Part shown: positions 18,435 through 27,406 of the stretch, piece after piece
How positions within the stretch are numbered: position 1 is the stretch's first letter
Layout: every line of letters starts with the position of its first letter
Program-made: the position numbers and the translations under genes
From: Mucilaginibacter lacusdianchii
GTDB taxonomy: Bacteria; Bacteroidota; Bacteroidia; Sphingobacteriales; Sphingobacteriaceae
DNA: 64,000 bases
Direction: 5' to 3'
Assembly (NCBI RefSeq): GCF_009770985.1
Contig: NZ_WSRW01000002.1
Span: 1,364,001 to 1,428,000, forward strand
The notes under the pieces: model-generated
The model's input: only the letters and a program-made list of their open reading frames with translations
Databases searched by the model: none
What the model was told of the DNA's origin: nothing

Positions 18435-19238
18435 ATGAAAAAACTTACTACTGCTATTCTATCAGGCCTAGCTTTATTAACTGCCTGCAAAGTTACTAAA
18501 CCTACTACCCAAACTTCGCTGGTAAATGGCGGCAAGGTATGGTCATCTTTATGGCAGCAACGTTCGGCCGAGTACCAGGCTTTATGCTTTCAGGCTTACA
18601 ACATTGCCAAACTGCGGTTAGACGAAGCCTTAAAGGAACCAGGCGGTAAACCGTTAGCTGTAGTAACCGATATTGATGAAACCGTGTTAGACAACAGCCC
18701 TTACGATGCCATGCGTGCCGTAAATAACCAGGATTATGATGTAGCCACTTGGAAAGCATGGACGGCCAAAGCGCAGTGTGATACCGTTCCGGGGGCACCG
18801 TCATTTTTTAAATATGCTGCCAGTAAAGGCGTAGCTGTATTTTATGTTACTAACCGTGATGAGGATGAACGTGCCGGTACCATCAAAAACCTGCAAATGT
18901 ATGGTTTGCCCAACGCCGATAATGAACACCTGATTTTAAAAACCGGCAGTTCGAGTAAAGAAAGCCGACGCCAGCAGGTTCTTAACAAGTATAACATTGT
19001 ACTACTCTGCGGTGATAACCTGCCCGACTTTGATGTGTTATACGACAATCACCCCACCGAACAAAACCGCCAGGCTGTTACGCAAAAACTGATGCAACAG
19101 TTTGGCAGCCGGTATATCGTTATCCCTAACCCATCTTACGGCGATTGGGAAGGCGCTACATTTAATTTTAATTACAAGCTTTCGCCGGCACAAAAAGATT
19201 CGGTTATTAAAGCTCATTTGAAAGTAGACAAGCAATAG
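18435..19238 (+). CDS. 5'-nucleotidase, lipoprotein e(P4) family (class C acid phosphatase)
   Basis: A 267-residue lipoprotein (lipobox LLTAC, Cys18). The HAD nucleophile motif is VVTDIDETVLDNSPYDA (Asp79 and Asp81), followed by WKAWTAKAQCDTVPGA, VFYVTNRDE (motif II) and LLCGDNLPDF (motif IV), all characteristic of e(P4). In Haemophilus e(P4) dephosphorylates NMN and nucleotides at the outer membrane so that the nucleoside can be taken up. Here it is probably a periplasmic or surface nucleotide phosphatase. Confidence 0.92.
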   Translation: MKKLTTAILSGLALLTACKVTKPTTQTSLVNGGKVWSSLWQQRSAEYQALCFQAYNIAKLRLDEALKEPGGKPLAVVTDIDETVLDNSPYDAMRAVNNQDYDVATWKAWTAKAQCDTVPGAPSFFKYAASKGVAVFYVTNRDEDERAGTIKNLQMYGLPNADNEHLILKTGSSSKESRRQQVLNKYNIVLLCGDNLPDFDVLYDNHPTEQNRQAVTQKLMQQFGSRYIVIPNPSYGDWEGATFNFNYKLSPAQKDSVIKAHLKVDKQ

Positions 19239-19296
19239 TTTATACAAACTGAATGTTACCCTACTTTTTGTACATTTACCATTAGCCTAATCGCAT

Positions 19297-20163
19297 ATGA
19301 CCGTCATCGAAAACGATTATTTTAAAGTTAGCATCGATACCAAAGGTGCACAACTAACGTCGCTATACAATAAAACAGCACAAATAGAACACCTATGGCA
19401 AGCCGATGCGCAGGTATGGCCCTGGCATGCGCCTAATTTATTCCCGGTGGTGGGCGGATTGATTGATAACCAGTTAATTGTTAACGGTCAAACTTATCCT
19501 TTATCGCGGCATGGCTTTGCCCGGCAGTCGGAGTTTGTATTAAAGGAAACGGACACCCAAAGTGCAACGTTTTCTCTTCAATATTCTGAGGAGACACTGA
19601 AAGTTTATCCGTATCAGTTTGATTTTCAAATTTTGTATGATTTGATTGAGAATGCCTTGCGCATTACCTATAAAGTCATAAACCTGGATAGCAAACCTAT
19701 TTATTTTTCGGTGGGCGGCCATCCGGCATTTAACATTCCGTTTGGTGCTGATGGCGTTTATGAAGATTATTATTTGGAGTTTGAGAACAGCGGCATTTTA
19801 GAAACTCATTTATTATCGCCCGAAGGCTATTTTACCGGCCAAACGCAACCTGTTGCACTGCAAGGCAACCATTTGCCATTGACTAAAAATCTGTTCAATA
19901 ACGATGCGCTTGTGTTTAAAAATATACAAAGCCGGGCAGTAAGCATCAAATCAAACAAAACAGATACTGCTCTTACCGTTGAATTTCCACACTATAACTA
20001 TTTAGGAATTTGGGCTAAACCGGGAGCCAACTTTGTTTGTATAGAACCCTGGCTGGGCTGTGCAGATGCTGATAATCAGGCGAAAGACATCCAATTTAAA
20101 GAGGGCATACAAAAATTGGATAAAGGGCATGTATTTGAAGCGCCTTATTACATCAGTATATAA
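19297..20163 (+). CDS. Aldose 1-epimerase family protein
   Basis: A 288-residue cytoplasmic protein of the galactose mutarotase-like fold. Visible motifs: GAQLTSLYNKT, PWHAPNLFPVVGGL, YPLSRHGFARQSEF (conserved His), SVGGHPAFNIPF (second conserved His) and a C-terminal FVCIEPWLGCAD with the catalytic Glu. It interconverts anomers of hexoses or hexose phosphates. The LacX/YeaD-like subgroup, which it resembles by length and WLG-type ending, may prefer phosphorylated or unusual sugars. Confidence 0.9.
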   Translation: MTVIENDYFKVSIDTKGAQLTSLYNKTAQIEHLWQADAQVWPWHAPNLFPVVGGLIDNQLIVNGQTYPLSRHGFARQSEFVLKETDTQSATFSLQYSEETLKVYPYQFDFQILYDLIENALRITYKVINLDSKPIYFSVGGHPAFNIPFGADGVYEDYYLEFENSGILETHLLSPEGYFTGQTQPVALQGNHLPLTKNLFNNDALVFKNIQSRAVSIKSNKTDTALTVEFPHYNYLGIWAKPGANFVCIEPWLGCADADNQAKDIQFKEGIQKLDKGHVFEAPYYISI

Positions 20164-20263
20164 GCACACTTTTTCACACTATACTGGCCGTAAAATTGAT
20201 ATTCTGAAAACATTCTGTACAAAGCAGAGGTTTGTTTAATAGAAAATTTTAATCTAAAGCCGT

Positions 20264-20605
20264 ATGAAAAAGAAAATCTATCTATTTGTTACCATGCTGA
20301 TGTTAAGCTTTGCCGCTTTCACATCAAAAGCAGCAACAGTTAGCAACGACAACAATGTATACAGCAAAGAGGCTGTAGCCAACATGACTGTTGAAGAGAA
20401 AAACGCTCGTATTGAAGAAATTAAAACCCGCGTTGACGAAATTAAAGCGATGGACAAATCGCACCTGAACAAAGCTGAGCGTAAAGAGTTGAAAGCTGAG
20501 CTGAAAGGTTTAAAAAAAGAAGCTAACGCTTTAGGCGGTGGCGGTGTTTACCTTTCAGTAGGTGCTATCATCATCATCATATTAGTATTAATCCTGATTC
20601 TGTAA
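20264..20605 (+). CDS. Small secreted protein with charged helix and hydrophobic C-terminal tail
   Basis: A 113-residue protein with three parts: a signal peptide (cleavage near TSKAA); a highly charged helical stretch of about 50 residues (EEKNARIEEIKTRVDEIKAMD, KAERKELKAELKGLKKEA), probably coiled coil; and GGGGVYLSVG followed by a C-terminal run of Ile/Leu/Val ending LILIL. The tail could anchor it in a membrane with the helix in the periplasm. Similar short proteins are common in Sphingobacteria but I know no function. A 44-bp palindromic terminator follows. Confidence 0.7.
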   Translation: MKKKIYLFVTMLMLSFAAFTSKAATVSNDNNVYSKEAVANMTVEEKNARIEEIKTRVDEIKAMDKSHLNKAERKELKAELKGLKKEANALGGGGVYLSVGAIIIIILVLILIL

Positions 20606-20621
20606 TAACAGCAGCAATCAT

Positions 20622-20665
20622 AAAAAAGAAAAGCCCTTCGAGTACTCGAAGGGCTTTTCTTTTTT
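20622..20665. terminator. Perfect 44-bp palindromic terminator
   Basis: A perfect palindrome centred between 20643 and 20644, with core AAGCCCTTCGAGT and A-rich left and T-rich right flanks. It would work on both strands, but only the plus strand has a gene ending here (the small secreted protein, 16 bp upstream). Confidence 0.85.
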
Positions 20666-20714
20666 ATTTAATAATCTTATATTTCGCTCATTAACCTTGC
20701 CTTATCATAAGAAA

Positions 20715-22145
20715 ATGAGATTATTCTGGTTCTACCTATTAGCTTGTATTGTTAGTTTCAACACTCAAGCACAGTCAATCAAATATCAAAAAAGCTTTCA
20801 AAGTGCGCTTTTATCTGCCCGGCAAAGTCATAAGCTGATATTTGTTAACATTGAAGTACTAGGCATGACCAGCAACAGACCGCCCAATTTACCAGCTTTA
20901 AAATACGGTATTGAAGACAAAGCGGTTGTTAATCTATACAACAACAACTTCATTAATATAAAAGCTTTTTCTTCAGATTCTAACTATATCGCTTTTATTA
21001 AGAAATATTCACTTCAAATAAATGCCTATCCTGCTTATTTCTTTTTAGATGAACAAGGCAACCTTTTATATAAAGGCATAGCAATGATGTCAACCCAGCC
21101 AGATTTTTATTTAAAGATGGCCGAAAATGCTTTGAAAACAGCCAGATCTGACAGAACCATCAGCAATTATGAAAGTCTTCGTCAACAAGGCAAATTAACA
21201 ACAGCACAGTTTAAAGATTATATATCCTTAAAACAGGAATTAGGCTTATATAATAATGCACAGCTGATTGACGAATACCTGAACAACTTACCTGTTAAAG
21301 CATTTGATGATTATCAGGAAGTATTATTTATTCTGAAAGCCGGCCCCTTAGCCTTTGGCAAAGCTTACAACTTTGCTTACAGCAATCGTAAAGTAGCAGA
21401 TAGCGTATATAAACATGAACCTGTTGAAATAAGGAAAGCTATCAATAACCGAATTATTGTGAACACTCGTAATGAGGCCATCCGTACCAAAAACGCTGTG
21501 CTTGCCCAACAAGTGTCTAACTTTATTCGTAATACTTGGTACACGAATTATAACCAAGGTTCTAAGGCAGCGTCTGATGAGTTGATTTATTACTATTATG
21601 CAGTAAAAGATACCGCTAATTACTACAGGCAAGCCAGCTTTCATTATGACAACTATTACATGCGTTTGAGTGCTGACTCTATACAAAAACTAAAGCAGCA
21701 AGCGCTTGATAACATGAAAAAGGCCAATGCCGAACGGATTAAACAGATTCACCCTAATGCGGTAATCAGTGATGCTAAAATAGTCCGTACTACGCCGACG
21801 TCCGGTAAAATAACGCAAACTATAACGGCTGTAAGCAGTGGCGGCACCTCGGATGTAGCTACCGTATTAAACAATGCGGCATATAACTTTTACGTATTGG
21901 GCACACGCAATCCTGACCATTTAACCAAAGCCATGCTATGGAGCAAAAGATCTATCGACTTAAGCCCTGATGTATATGCGTTTTATGATACACTTGCACA
22001 TATTTTATACCGATTAGGTTTTTATGATGAGGCCATTAGCAGGCAAAAAAAAGCCGTTGAACTAGCGGCGCATAGTCCAACGGCATCCAATCAAGTTTCT
22101 AATTTAAAAAAGGAATTAGAAAAGATTCGGGATCATAAATTATAA
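20715..22145 (+). CDS. Secreted thioredoxin-fold protein with C-terminal TPR-like helices
   Basis: A 476-residue protein from the ATG at 20715 (an upstream in-frame TTG lacks a signal). The signal peptide is MRLFWFYLLACIVSF, cleaved near TQAQS. Residues 20-130 look like a thioredoxin fold of the DUF255/thioredoxin_7 kind: SALLSARQSHKLIFVNIEV, then INAYPAYFFLDEQGNLLY with the cis-Pro motif. The CxxC active site is absent, so it is not an oxidoreductase of the usual kind. The C-terminal 100 residues (AMLWSKRSIDLSP, FYDEAISRQKKAVEL) look like TPR repeats. The stop codon abuts the end of the convergent parC gene. Confidence 0.72.
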   Translation: MRLFWFYLLACIVSFNTQAQSIKYQKSFQSALLSARQSHKLIFVNIEVLGMTSNRPPNLPALKYGIEDKAVVNLYNNNFINIKAFSSDSNYIAFIKKYSLQINAYPAYFFLDEQGNLLYKGIAMMSTQPDFYLKMAENALKTARSDRTISNYESLRQQGKLTTAQFKDYISLKQELGLYNNAQLIDEYLNNLPVKAFDDYQEVLFILKAGPLAFGKAYNFAYSNRKVADSVYKHEPVEIRKAINNRIIVNTRNEAIRTKNAVLAQQVSNFIRNTWYTNYNQGSKAASDELIYYYYAVKDTANYYRQASFHYDNYYMRLSADSIQKLKQQALDNMKKANAERIKQIHPNAVISDAKIVRTTPTSGKITQTITAVSSGGTSDVATVLNNAAYNFYVLGTRNPDHLTKAMLWSKRSIDLSPDVYAFYDTLAHILYRLGFYDEAISRQKKAVELAAHSPTASNQVSNLKKELEKIRDHKL

Positions 22146-24812
22146 TTAAAACAGTCCTAGTTGCCCTTTGCCTAGTTCCACATCATCGGGGTTGGTTATT
22201 TCCAAGTCGATAATTTTGGCAGCAAGCTCGGGGTTGGTATCAGGCTGCGGTTTCTCAGTATCAGCATCTAGTTGCGTGTCTGCTACCGATTCTGGTGCAG
22301 GGTCGGGTACATCTTCAGCATCATCATGTTCAGCTATCAGTTGCACGGTTTGCACCACATGGGCCGATAAACGGTTACCCATAGCTTTCATACCTTTTAC
22401 GTCAATCAAATCAGTCAGGTTCAGTTCAACCAATTCCAGTAGCTGTGCCTTGCCTTTTAGTTGCTCTACTTTTACTACAGGCTGAGCTGCGCCCGATATG
22501 AGTATGAGTTTAGAGCCCGGTTCTTCGCTGATGAAGCTGGTTTGTTTACCAACAGCCAGGTTTTCGAATAAGAAGCGCTTAACCAGGTAATTTTTTGATT
22601 TACCATCATAGTGCACTACCGAGTAAACTTTTTCGGGCTCGTACTTTTCAATCACCATCATTTTATCATCAAAGTGATTGTTTAAGTCAAAGCTACTGAG
22701 CTCATATACACCGTTGCTCATTACGGTTAATATCTTATCATCACCGTCAAACTCGCCTAAGTATTTGCCACGTCCATCTACATTAAGGCGCTTCAGCACA
22801 TCATCATACCATATTTTACGGCCAGCCAGCGTAGATACACCTTTGCTTTTAAACAGTACCTTTTTAACCGGATATTTAGTTACCTGGTTACCAATAGAGT
22901 TGCGGCCTTTGATAGCGATATTGGCAAAGTCCTCATCAAACTGCAGTTTCTTTAATTTAGAATGCGGTTTGAGTTGAATGTTTACCACCTCGGCTTCGCC
23001 GTTAGGGTTAGCACTAAAGTAAAGCACTCTGGTGCCTTTGGTCCCCTTGGTTAGGTCGTATTCCTTATCACGGGTTACGCCCATTACCGAGAAACGTTTG
23101 ATATAGGCAATACCGCTTTCACCATCTTTGTAGATCAGGTTGTAAACGGTACGCTCGTCGTTCTTCTTAAATACGGCTACATGGATAATGTCTTTACCCA
23201 CAAACACCTTATCCTGCACTTTGGTAATAATACAACGCCCGTCTGACCGGAATACGATGATTTCGTCGATATCCGAACAATCGCACACAAACTCGTCTTT
23301 CTTTAAGCCACTGCCCACAAAACCATCATCACGGTTTACGTATAATTTTACGTTGGCCAATGCTACTTGCGCTGCCTCTACCCTATCAAACGTACGTAAC
23401 TCTGTTTTGCGCTCGCGTCCTTTACCGTATTTGTCTTTCAGTTTCTGGAACCAGGCAATGGCATAGTCGGTAAGGTGTTTCAAATTATGATTTACCTCTT
23501 TAATCTCGGCCTCTAAAGCTTTCATCTGCTCGTCCGCTTTTTTAACGTCAAAGCGGGTGATGCTGCTCATTGGTTTATCAATCAGTCGCTTATAATCGTC
23601 GGGCAGAATAGTGCGGTAGAATTTAGGGAAGAATGGTTCAAACAACCGGTTCAATACGGCAACCACCACCTCAAAATTACCGGAGCTTTCATACTCCGGG
23701 TGCTTGTACATGCCTTCCTGAATAAAGATTTTCAGGAGGGAGCTGAAGAATATCTTTTCTTTTAATTCCAGCAAACGTATTTCCAGTTCTTTTTGCAACA
23801 GGTTTTTCGTGTGCTGTGTGCTCTGCATCAAAATGTCGTTCACACTCATAAAGTGTGGCTTATCATCTAAAATGATACAGGTATTGGGCGATATAGATAC
23901 TTCGCAATCGGTAAAGGCATACAATGCATCGATGGTGACATCGGGTGATATACCCGGTGCCAGGTGAATTATGATTTCCGGTTCCCAAGTAGTATTATCC
24001 TCAATTTTCTTAATTTTGATTTTACCTTTTTCATTCGCGGTAATAATACTATCAATCAAGCTTCCAGACGTGGTTGTGAAAGGTATTTCTGTAATTACCA
24101 GAGTCTTTTTATCACGCTCCAAAATTTTTGCTCGCACACGTACTTTACCACCACGTTGACCTTCGTTATAGTTTGAACAATCGGCCATACCTCCTGTCGG
24201 GAAATCTGGTAAAATGTTGGGTCGAACGCCGCGTAATACCTCCATTGAGGCATCCAGCAGTTCTATAAAGTTGTGTGGTAAAATTTTGGTAGCCAGGCCC
24301 ACCGCTATACCTTCAACCCCCTGCGCCAGCAATAATGGAAACTTAACAGGCAGTGTAATCGGCTCGCGATTACGACCATCATAACTAGCCTGCCATTGTG
24401 TGGTATCAGGGTTAAATACTACATCAAGCGCAAATTTAGATAAACGTGCTTCAATGTAACGGGGAGCCGCAGCTGAATCACCCGTTATGGGGTGTCCCCA
24501 GTTACCCTGGCAATCTATCAATAGGTTTTTTTGACCAATCTGTACCATGGCATCACCAATGGAAGCATCACCGTGCGGGTGATATTTCATGGTGTTACCA
24601 ATTACGTTGGCTGCTTTATTAAAACGCCCGTCGTCCATTTCTTTTAAGGAATGAAGGATACGGCGTTGCACGGGCTTTAGGCCATCGTATATATGTGGTA
24701 CCGCACGATCGAGGATTACATAAGAAGCATAGTCCAAAAACCAGTTCTCATACAAACCGTCTAGTGCGGTAACATTATGCAACTTATCGTTTGAATCTAA
24801 AGTATCTGACAT
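22146..24812 (-). CDS. parC: DNA topoisomerase IV subunit A
   Basis: An 888-residue protein from the ATG at 24812; a TTG three codons earlier is ignored. The catalytic Tyr119 lies in AAPRYIEARLS, after LKPVQRRILHSL, KYHPHGDASIGDAMV and QGNWGHPITGD, all conserved in GyrA/ParC. The C-terminal half (from about 500) has pinwheel-blade-like repeats with an acidic tail (EHDDAEDVPDPAPE), and lacks an obvious GyrA box, which favours ParC over GyrA. It decatenates daughter chromosomes together with ParE. parE lies 2.6 kb upstream on the same strand, but not in one operon. The 0-bp gap to the convergent neighbour leaves no room for a terminator between them. Confidence 0.92.
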   Translation of the reverse strand: MSDTLDSNDKLHNVTALDGLYENWFLDYASYVILDRAVPHIYDGLKPVQRRILHSLKEMDDGRFNKAANVIGNTMKYHPHGDASIGDAMVQIGQKNLLIDCQGNWGHPITGDSAAAPRYIEARLSKFALDVVFNPDTTQWQASYDGRNREPITLPVKFPLLLAQGVEGIAVGLATKILPHNFIELLDASMEVLRGVRPNILPDFPTGGMADCSNYNEGQRGGKVRVRAKILERDKKTLVITEIPFTTTSGSLIDSIITANEKGKIKIKKIEDNTTWEPEIIIHLAPGISPDVTIDALYAFTDCEVSISPNTCIILDDKPHFMSVNDILMQSTQHTKNLLQKELEIRLLELKEKIFFSSLLKIFIQEGMYKHPEYESSGNFEVVVAVLNRLFEPFFPKFYRTILPDDYKRLIDKPMSSITRFDVKKADEQMKALEAEIKEVNHNLKHLTDYAIAWFQKLKDKYGKGRERKTELRTFDRVEAAQVALANVKLYVNRDDGFVGSGLKKDEFVCDCSDIDEIIVFRSDGRCIITKVQDKVFVGKDIIHVAVFKKNDERTVYNLIYKDGESGIAYIKRFSVMGVTRDKEYDLTKGTKGTRVLYFSANPNGEAEVVNIQLKPHSKLKKLQFDEDFANIAIKGRNSIGNQVTKYPVKKVLFKSKGVSTLAGRKIWYDDVLKRLNVDGRGKYLGEFDGDDKILTVMSNGVYELSSFDLNNHFDDKMMVIEKYEPEKVYSVVHYDGKSKNYLVKRFLFENLAVGKQTSFISEEPGSKLILISGAAQPVVKVEQLKGKAQLLELVELNLTDLIDVKGMKAMGNRLSAHVVQTVQLIAEHDDAEDVPDPAPESVADTQLDADTEKPQPDTNPELAAKIIDLEITNPDDVELGKGQLGLF

Positions 24813-24889
24813 TTTAATCAATAGAAAAGTTCAAAAGACCAACTTAAATGCGCCAAGAACTGCACACTTAAAATGCTAATTTTCTTAGA

Positions 24890-24897
24890 CAAATATA
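24890..24897 (-). promoter_or_regulatory. Candidate -7 element for parC
   Basis: On the minus strand TATATTTG matches TAnnTTTG and lies about 77 bp upstream of the parC start. The same octamer occurs in the parE promoter. No good -33 box was found here. Confidence 0.4.
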
Positions 24898-24924
24898 CAT
24901 AAAATATAGGTAAAAACCGGCGTT

Positions 24925-25452
24925 TTACCGCAATAAATGGTCAGAATCCTGCTGTTTAGACGCGCGAATCATTTGGCTGTAATCCCATTTATGAGCCATG
25001 GCGTTACAGGTAAGCACAATACGTTTGGCCCGAGTGGGTTCGGTTTTAGCGCTGTTAATCCAGTTAACAAAGTACCGCCTATGCGATTCAAGCAAACCCT
25101 CAAAGTATGATAATGTTTCAGGGTCATCGGCTAGGCATTCCTGCAAATCATCAGGTACTACCAATTTAAAATCATGGTCAACTTCTAATTGTGCTTGCAC
25201 TATAGCGCCCGCACTTTTGCGTACACCTTTGCGCATATCGGCATTGAGTGTTAGTATGAAATTACCTTCGCCCATAGGCATCAGAGCAACACCAGCTATA
25301 GGAAAATTATCTAACATACCCCTGACCCTGAAAGATTTACGATTATTGGGCTTTAATTGTTGCGCAACATCGGCAGGAATATCAATGCAGGTCCACCCGG
25401 TTTTTTCGCCCTGCTGCCCCATCTTAAAAATAAGTGCGTTAAATGCTACCAT
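24925..25452 (-). CDS. DUF1905 plus YdeI/OmpD-associated domain protein
   Basis: A 175-residue cytoplasmic protein, starting at the ATG 25452 rather than a TTG 12 bp earlier. The N-terminal half is DUF1905 (FNALIFKMGQQGEKTGWTCI, VRGMLDNFPIAGVALMP, LTLNADMRKGVRKSAGAIV). The C-terminal part is the YdeI-type segment with SHRRYFVNWINSAKT and TRAKRIVLTCNAMAH. Members are linked to protection against cationic peptides in some bacteria, but the mechanism is unknown. The gene is upstream of parC on the same strand, about 110 bp apart with its own likely unit. Confidence 0.85.
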   Translation of the reverse strand: MVAFNALIFKMGQQGEKTGWTCIDIPADVAQQLKPNNRKSFRVRGMLDNFPIAGVALMPMGEGNFILTLNADMRKGVRKSAGAIVQAQLEVDHDFKLVVPDDLQECLADDPETLSYFEGLLESHRRYFVNWINSAKTEPTRAKRIVLTCNAMAHKWDYSQMIRASKQQDSDHLLR

Positions 25453-25618
25453 GTTTGTTAACAAAACAGCTTTCTTGCTAAGGCTGATTGTATTAGTTAA
25501 GGTAATATGTTAAATTTTTGTTAAAAGTTCAATTTAAACTCGAAATGTTGTAACGTATTGATATTTACTAGTGTCTTATGAGTATAAATTCAATTAGTAA
25601 TCTTAAACTTTAAATATC

Positions 25619-26053
25619 ATGAAAACATTAAACTCATTCTTATTCGCAGCATTGTTATTCATTTCAACTTTTGCCGCTAAAGCATCAGACAAACCAGATG
25701 CAGCTAAATTATCAAAAAACTACGCCATAAACACTTATGTGAGCGCTATATGCCAAGGTAAACTTGCCGGCCTGGGCGATGTAATTGAGGATTGCGCCAA
25801 GTTCAGTATACTGCGTGGCAACAAAGTTGTCAGTTGTGATAAAGAGCAAATGATAAAATTTATGAAAGAAAATGCTAACGTACGCCAAGACTGCACCACA
25901 TCAACTTCGGTAGTTGAAGCCAACGCCGACATTACCGTTGTAAAAGTTGACATGCAGTACAGCCATTTTGTTCGTAGCAATTATGTAACCCTAGCCAATA
26001 CTGGTAATGGCTGGAAAATCACCAACGTGCACTCTGTATTCAACAAAATATAG
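25619..26053 (+). CDS. Secreted putative lumazine-binding/NTF2-like protein
   Basis: A 144-residue protein with a signal peptide (cleavage near AAKAS). The mature 120 residues have an NTF2-like pattern: an N-terminal helix (YAINTYVSAICQGKLAGLGDVI), a turn with FSILRGNKVVSCDKEQM, then paired strands (ADITVVKVDMQYSHF, NYVTLANTGNGWKITNVHS). This matches the putative lumazine-binding family (PF12893) widespread in Bacteroidota. It may carry or sense a small ligand in the periplasm. A terminator follows 28 bp after the stop. Confidence 0.8.
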   Translation: MKTLNSFLFAALLFISTFAAKASDKPDAAKLSKNYAINTYVSAICQGKLAGLGDVIEDCAKFSILRGNKVVSCDKEQMIKFMKENANVRQDCTTSTSVVEANADITVVKVDMQYSHFVRSNYVTLANTGNGWKITNVHSVFNKI

Positions 26054-26081
26054 TTTGGTTAATTAAATAGTTTTTCAACTG

Positions 26082-26110
26082 AAAAGCCGCTTAGCGAGTA
26101 AGCGGCTTTT
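26082..26110. terminator. Bidirectional terminator between convergent genes
   Basis: A perfect 12-bp stem (AAAAGCCGCTTA with TAAGCGGCTTTT) and 5-nt loop. It serves the NTF2-like gene on the plus strand and ends 1 bp before the stop codon of the minus-strand SGNH hydrolase. Confidence 0.85.
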
Positions 26111-26111
26111 C

Positions 26112-26771
26112 TTATTTTATATAGTTTCTCAATACTTCTTCCCACCGGTCATAACCATTTGGTTTTAAGTGCAGATAATCCGATTTAAAATATGCAGAAT
26201 CGGGTTGTTGCGTTTGACTATTAAACAACGGTGTATTGACATCAATAAAATAAGTACGACGCTTACCCTTAATAAATTGCTTGATTTGCTGGTTTGCCAG
26301 TGTTACCTCGCTATAATACTTGGCCCTGCTTGGGCTTTGCTTGATAGATAGAAAGTAAACATTAGCCTTAGGCAGCTTTTTTCTGATCATTTGACAAAGG
26401 GCGGCGAAATCCTGCGCTACTTGCGAAGCAGGGATGCCATCTGCAATATCGTTTTCGCCGGCATATATAAATATCTTAGCCGGTTTATATGGGTACAGAA
26501 TGTAAGGCATATAGTACTGCACCCACTCGTGTAATTTTGAACCACCTACCCCTCTTTTGATAACCGGATAAGCTGCAAATCGATGTTCCAAATCATCCCA
26601 CAACCGTATCGACGAACTACCTACAAACAAAACACCTTTCGGCTTTGGGAAGTTAACGCTATCCTGCTGTTTAAAAACCTTGATTTCGTTACCAAACGGG
26701 AAACTGTATTGTGCAGACACCGGCAGGTAGAAAGCCACTAATAGTAAACATAAACCTAATAACTTTTTCAT
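26112..26771 (-). CDS. Secreted SGNH/GDSL-type hydrolase
   Basis: A 219-residue protein with a signal peptide (cleavage near VSAQY). SGNH blocks: LFVGSSSIRLWDD (Ser nucleophile), KRGVGGSKLHEW (Gly), YAGENDIADG (Asn) and DYLHLKPNGY (Asp and His). This type, with VGSSS in place of GDSL, is the acetylhydrolase/carbohydrate-esterase-like branch and probably acts on acetylated glycans or lipids in the periplasm. It overlaps cytidine deaminase by 4 bp, so the two are cotranscribed even though their roles are not obviously linked. Confidence 0.88.
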   Translation of the reverse strand: MKKLLGLCLLLVAFYLPVSAQYSFPFGNEIKVFKQQDSVNFPKPKGVLFVGSSSIRLWDDLEHRFAAYPVIKRGVGGSKLHEWVQYYMPYILYPYKPAKIFIYAGENDIADGIPASQVAQDFAALCQMIRKKLPKANVYFLSIKQSPSRAKYYSEVTLANQQIKQFIKGKRRTYFIDVNTPLFNSQTQQPDSAYFKSDYLHLKPNGYDRWEEVLRNYIK

Positions 26772-27262
26772 ACCGTCAAAGCTAATCTATCTTCAAAAAA
26801 CATAAATGGTAAAAAGCTTTCAATACCATTAGTAATCCATACAGGGCCATCCAAACAGTATAATATGATTTTTATTTTACCACCCTGCTTCTTTTCATAC
26901 TCGGCCAGCACTTGCAGGCAGGAGCCGCAAGGTGTAATGGGCTTGGTAATTGTAAACTCGTGGGTATGTGCAGTAATGGCAATACTTTCGACCGGATCAT
27001 CACTATAGTTGGCTCCCCAATAAAACAGTGCTACACGCTCGGCACAAAGGCCGGATGGATAAGCCACATTTTCCTGGTTACTGCCGTAAATTATTTTACC
27101 GCTTTGCAAACGCAACGCCGCTCCTACTTTAAAGCGTGAATATGGCGAGTGAGATTGCGTCATGGCCTTTTCGGCTTCCTGGCAAAGTTGCTTATCTTGA
27201 TTATTCAGTTCATCGAGTGAACTGTACTCTTTAAAAGCTATTTTAATTTCATGGTCAATCAT
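26768..27262 (-). CDS. cdd: Cytidine deaminase
   Basis: A 164-residue enzyme with the zinc motifs CAERVALF (Cys73 and catalytic Glu75) and PCGSCLQVL (Cys112 and Cys115). SPYSRFKVGAAL and GSNQENVAYPSGLCAE match homotetrameric cytidine deaminases. It converts cytidine and deoxycytidine to uridine and deoxyuridine in pyrimidine salvage. First gene of a two-gene unit with the SGNH hydrolase (4-bp overlap). Confidence 0.93.
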   Translation of the reverse strand: MIDHEIKIAFKEYSSLDELNNQDKQLCQEAEKAMTQSHSPYSRFKVGAALRLQSGKIIYGSNQENVAYPSGLCAERVALFYWGANYSDDPVESIAITAHTHEFTITKPITPCGSCLQVLAEYEKKQGGKIKIILYCLDGPVWITNGIESFLPFMFFEDRLALTV

Positions 27263-27330
27263 TGACGTAACGTGGCTCTTTAACTAACTCAAAGAGCGCT
27301 TTTTCTAAAAATTTAACATCCAATTAAAAA

Positions 27331-27383
27331 GGGCCTATAAGTTACTATATTTTATTTAAAAAACAATAGTAACCTATAAGCCC
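27331..27383 (-). terminator. Long hairpin terminator downstream of parE
   Basis: Arms 27331-27348 and 27366-27383 pair over 18 positions with two mismatches or G-U pairs around a 17-nt loop. On the minus strand it lies 24 bp after the parE stop and is followed by CTTTTTAATT. Confidence 0.7.
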
Positions 27384-27406
27384 TAAGCTTATTCATTATA
27401 ATTTTT

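Noticed and set aside
22168..22485. Plus-strand open frame inside parC (105 codons)
   Set aside because: Antisense to a clear and conserved gene; the amino acids are Ser/Thr-rich, as seen in chance frames opposite this codon usage.
27275..27297. GCTCTTT...AAAGAGC hairpin near the cdd start
   Set aside because: Only 7 bp long and on the upstream side of cdd; there is no plus-strand gene it could terminate, so function is not supported.
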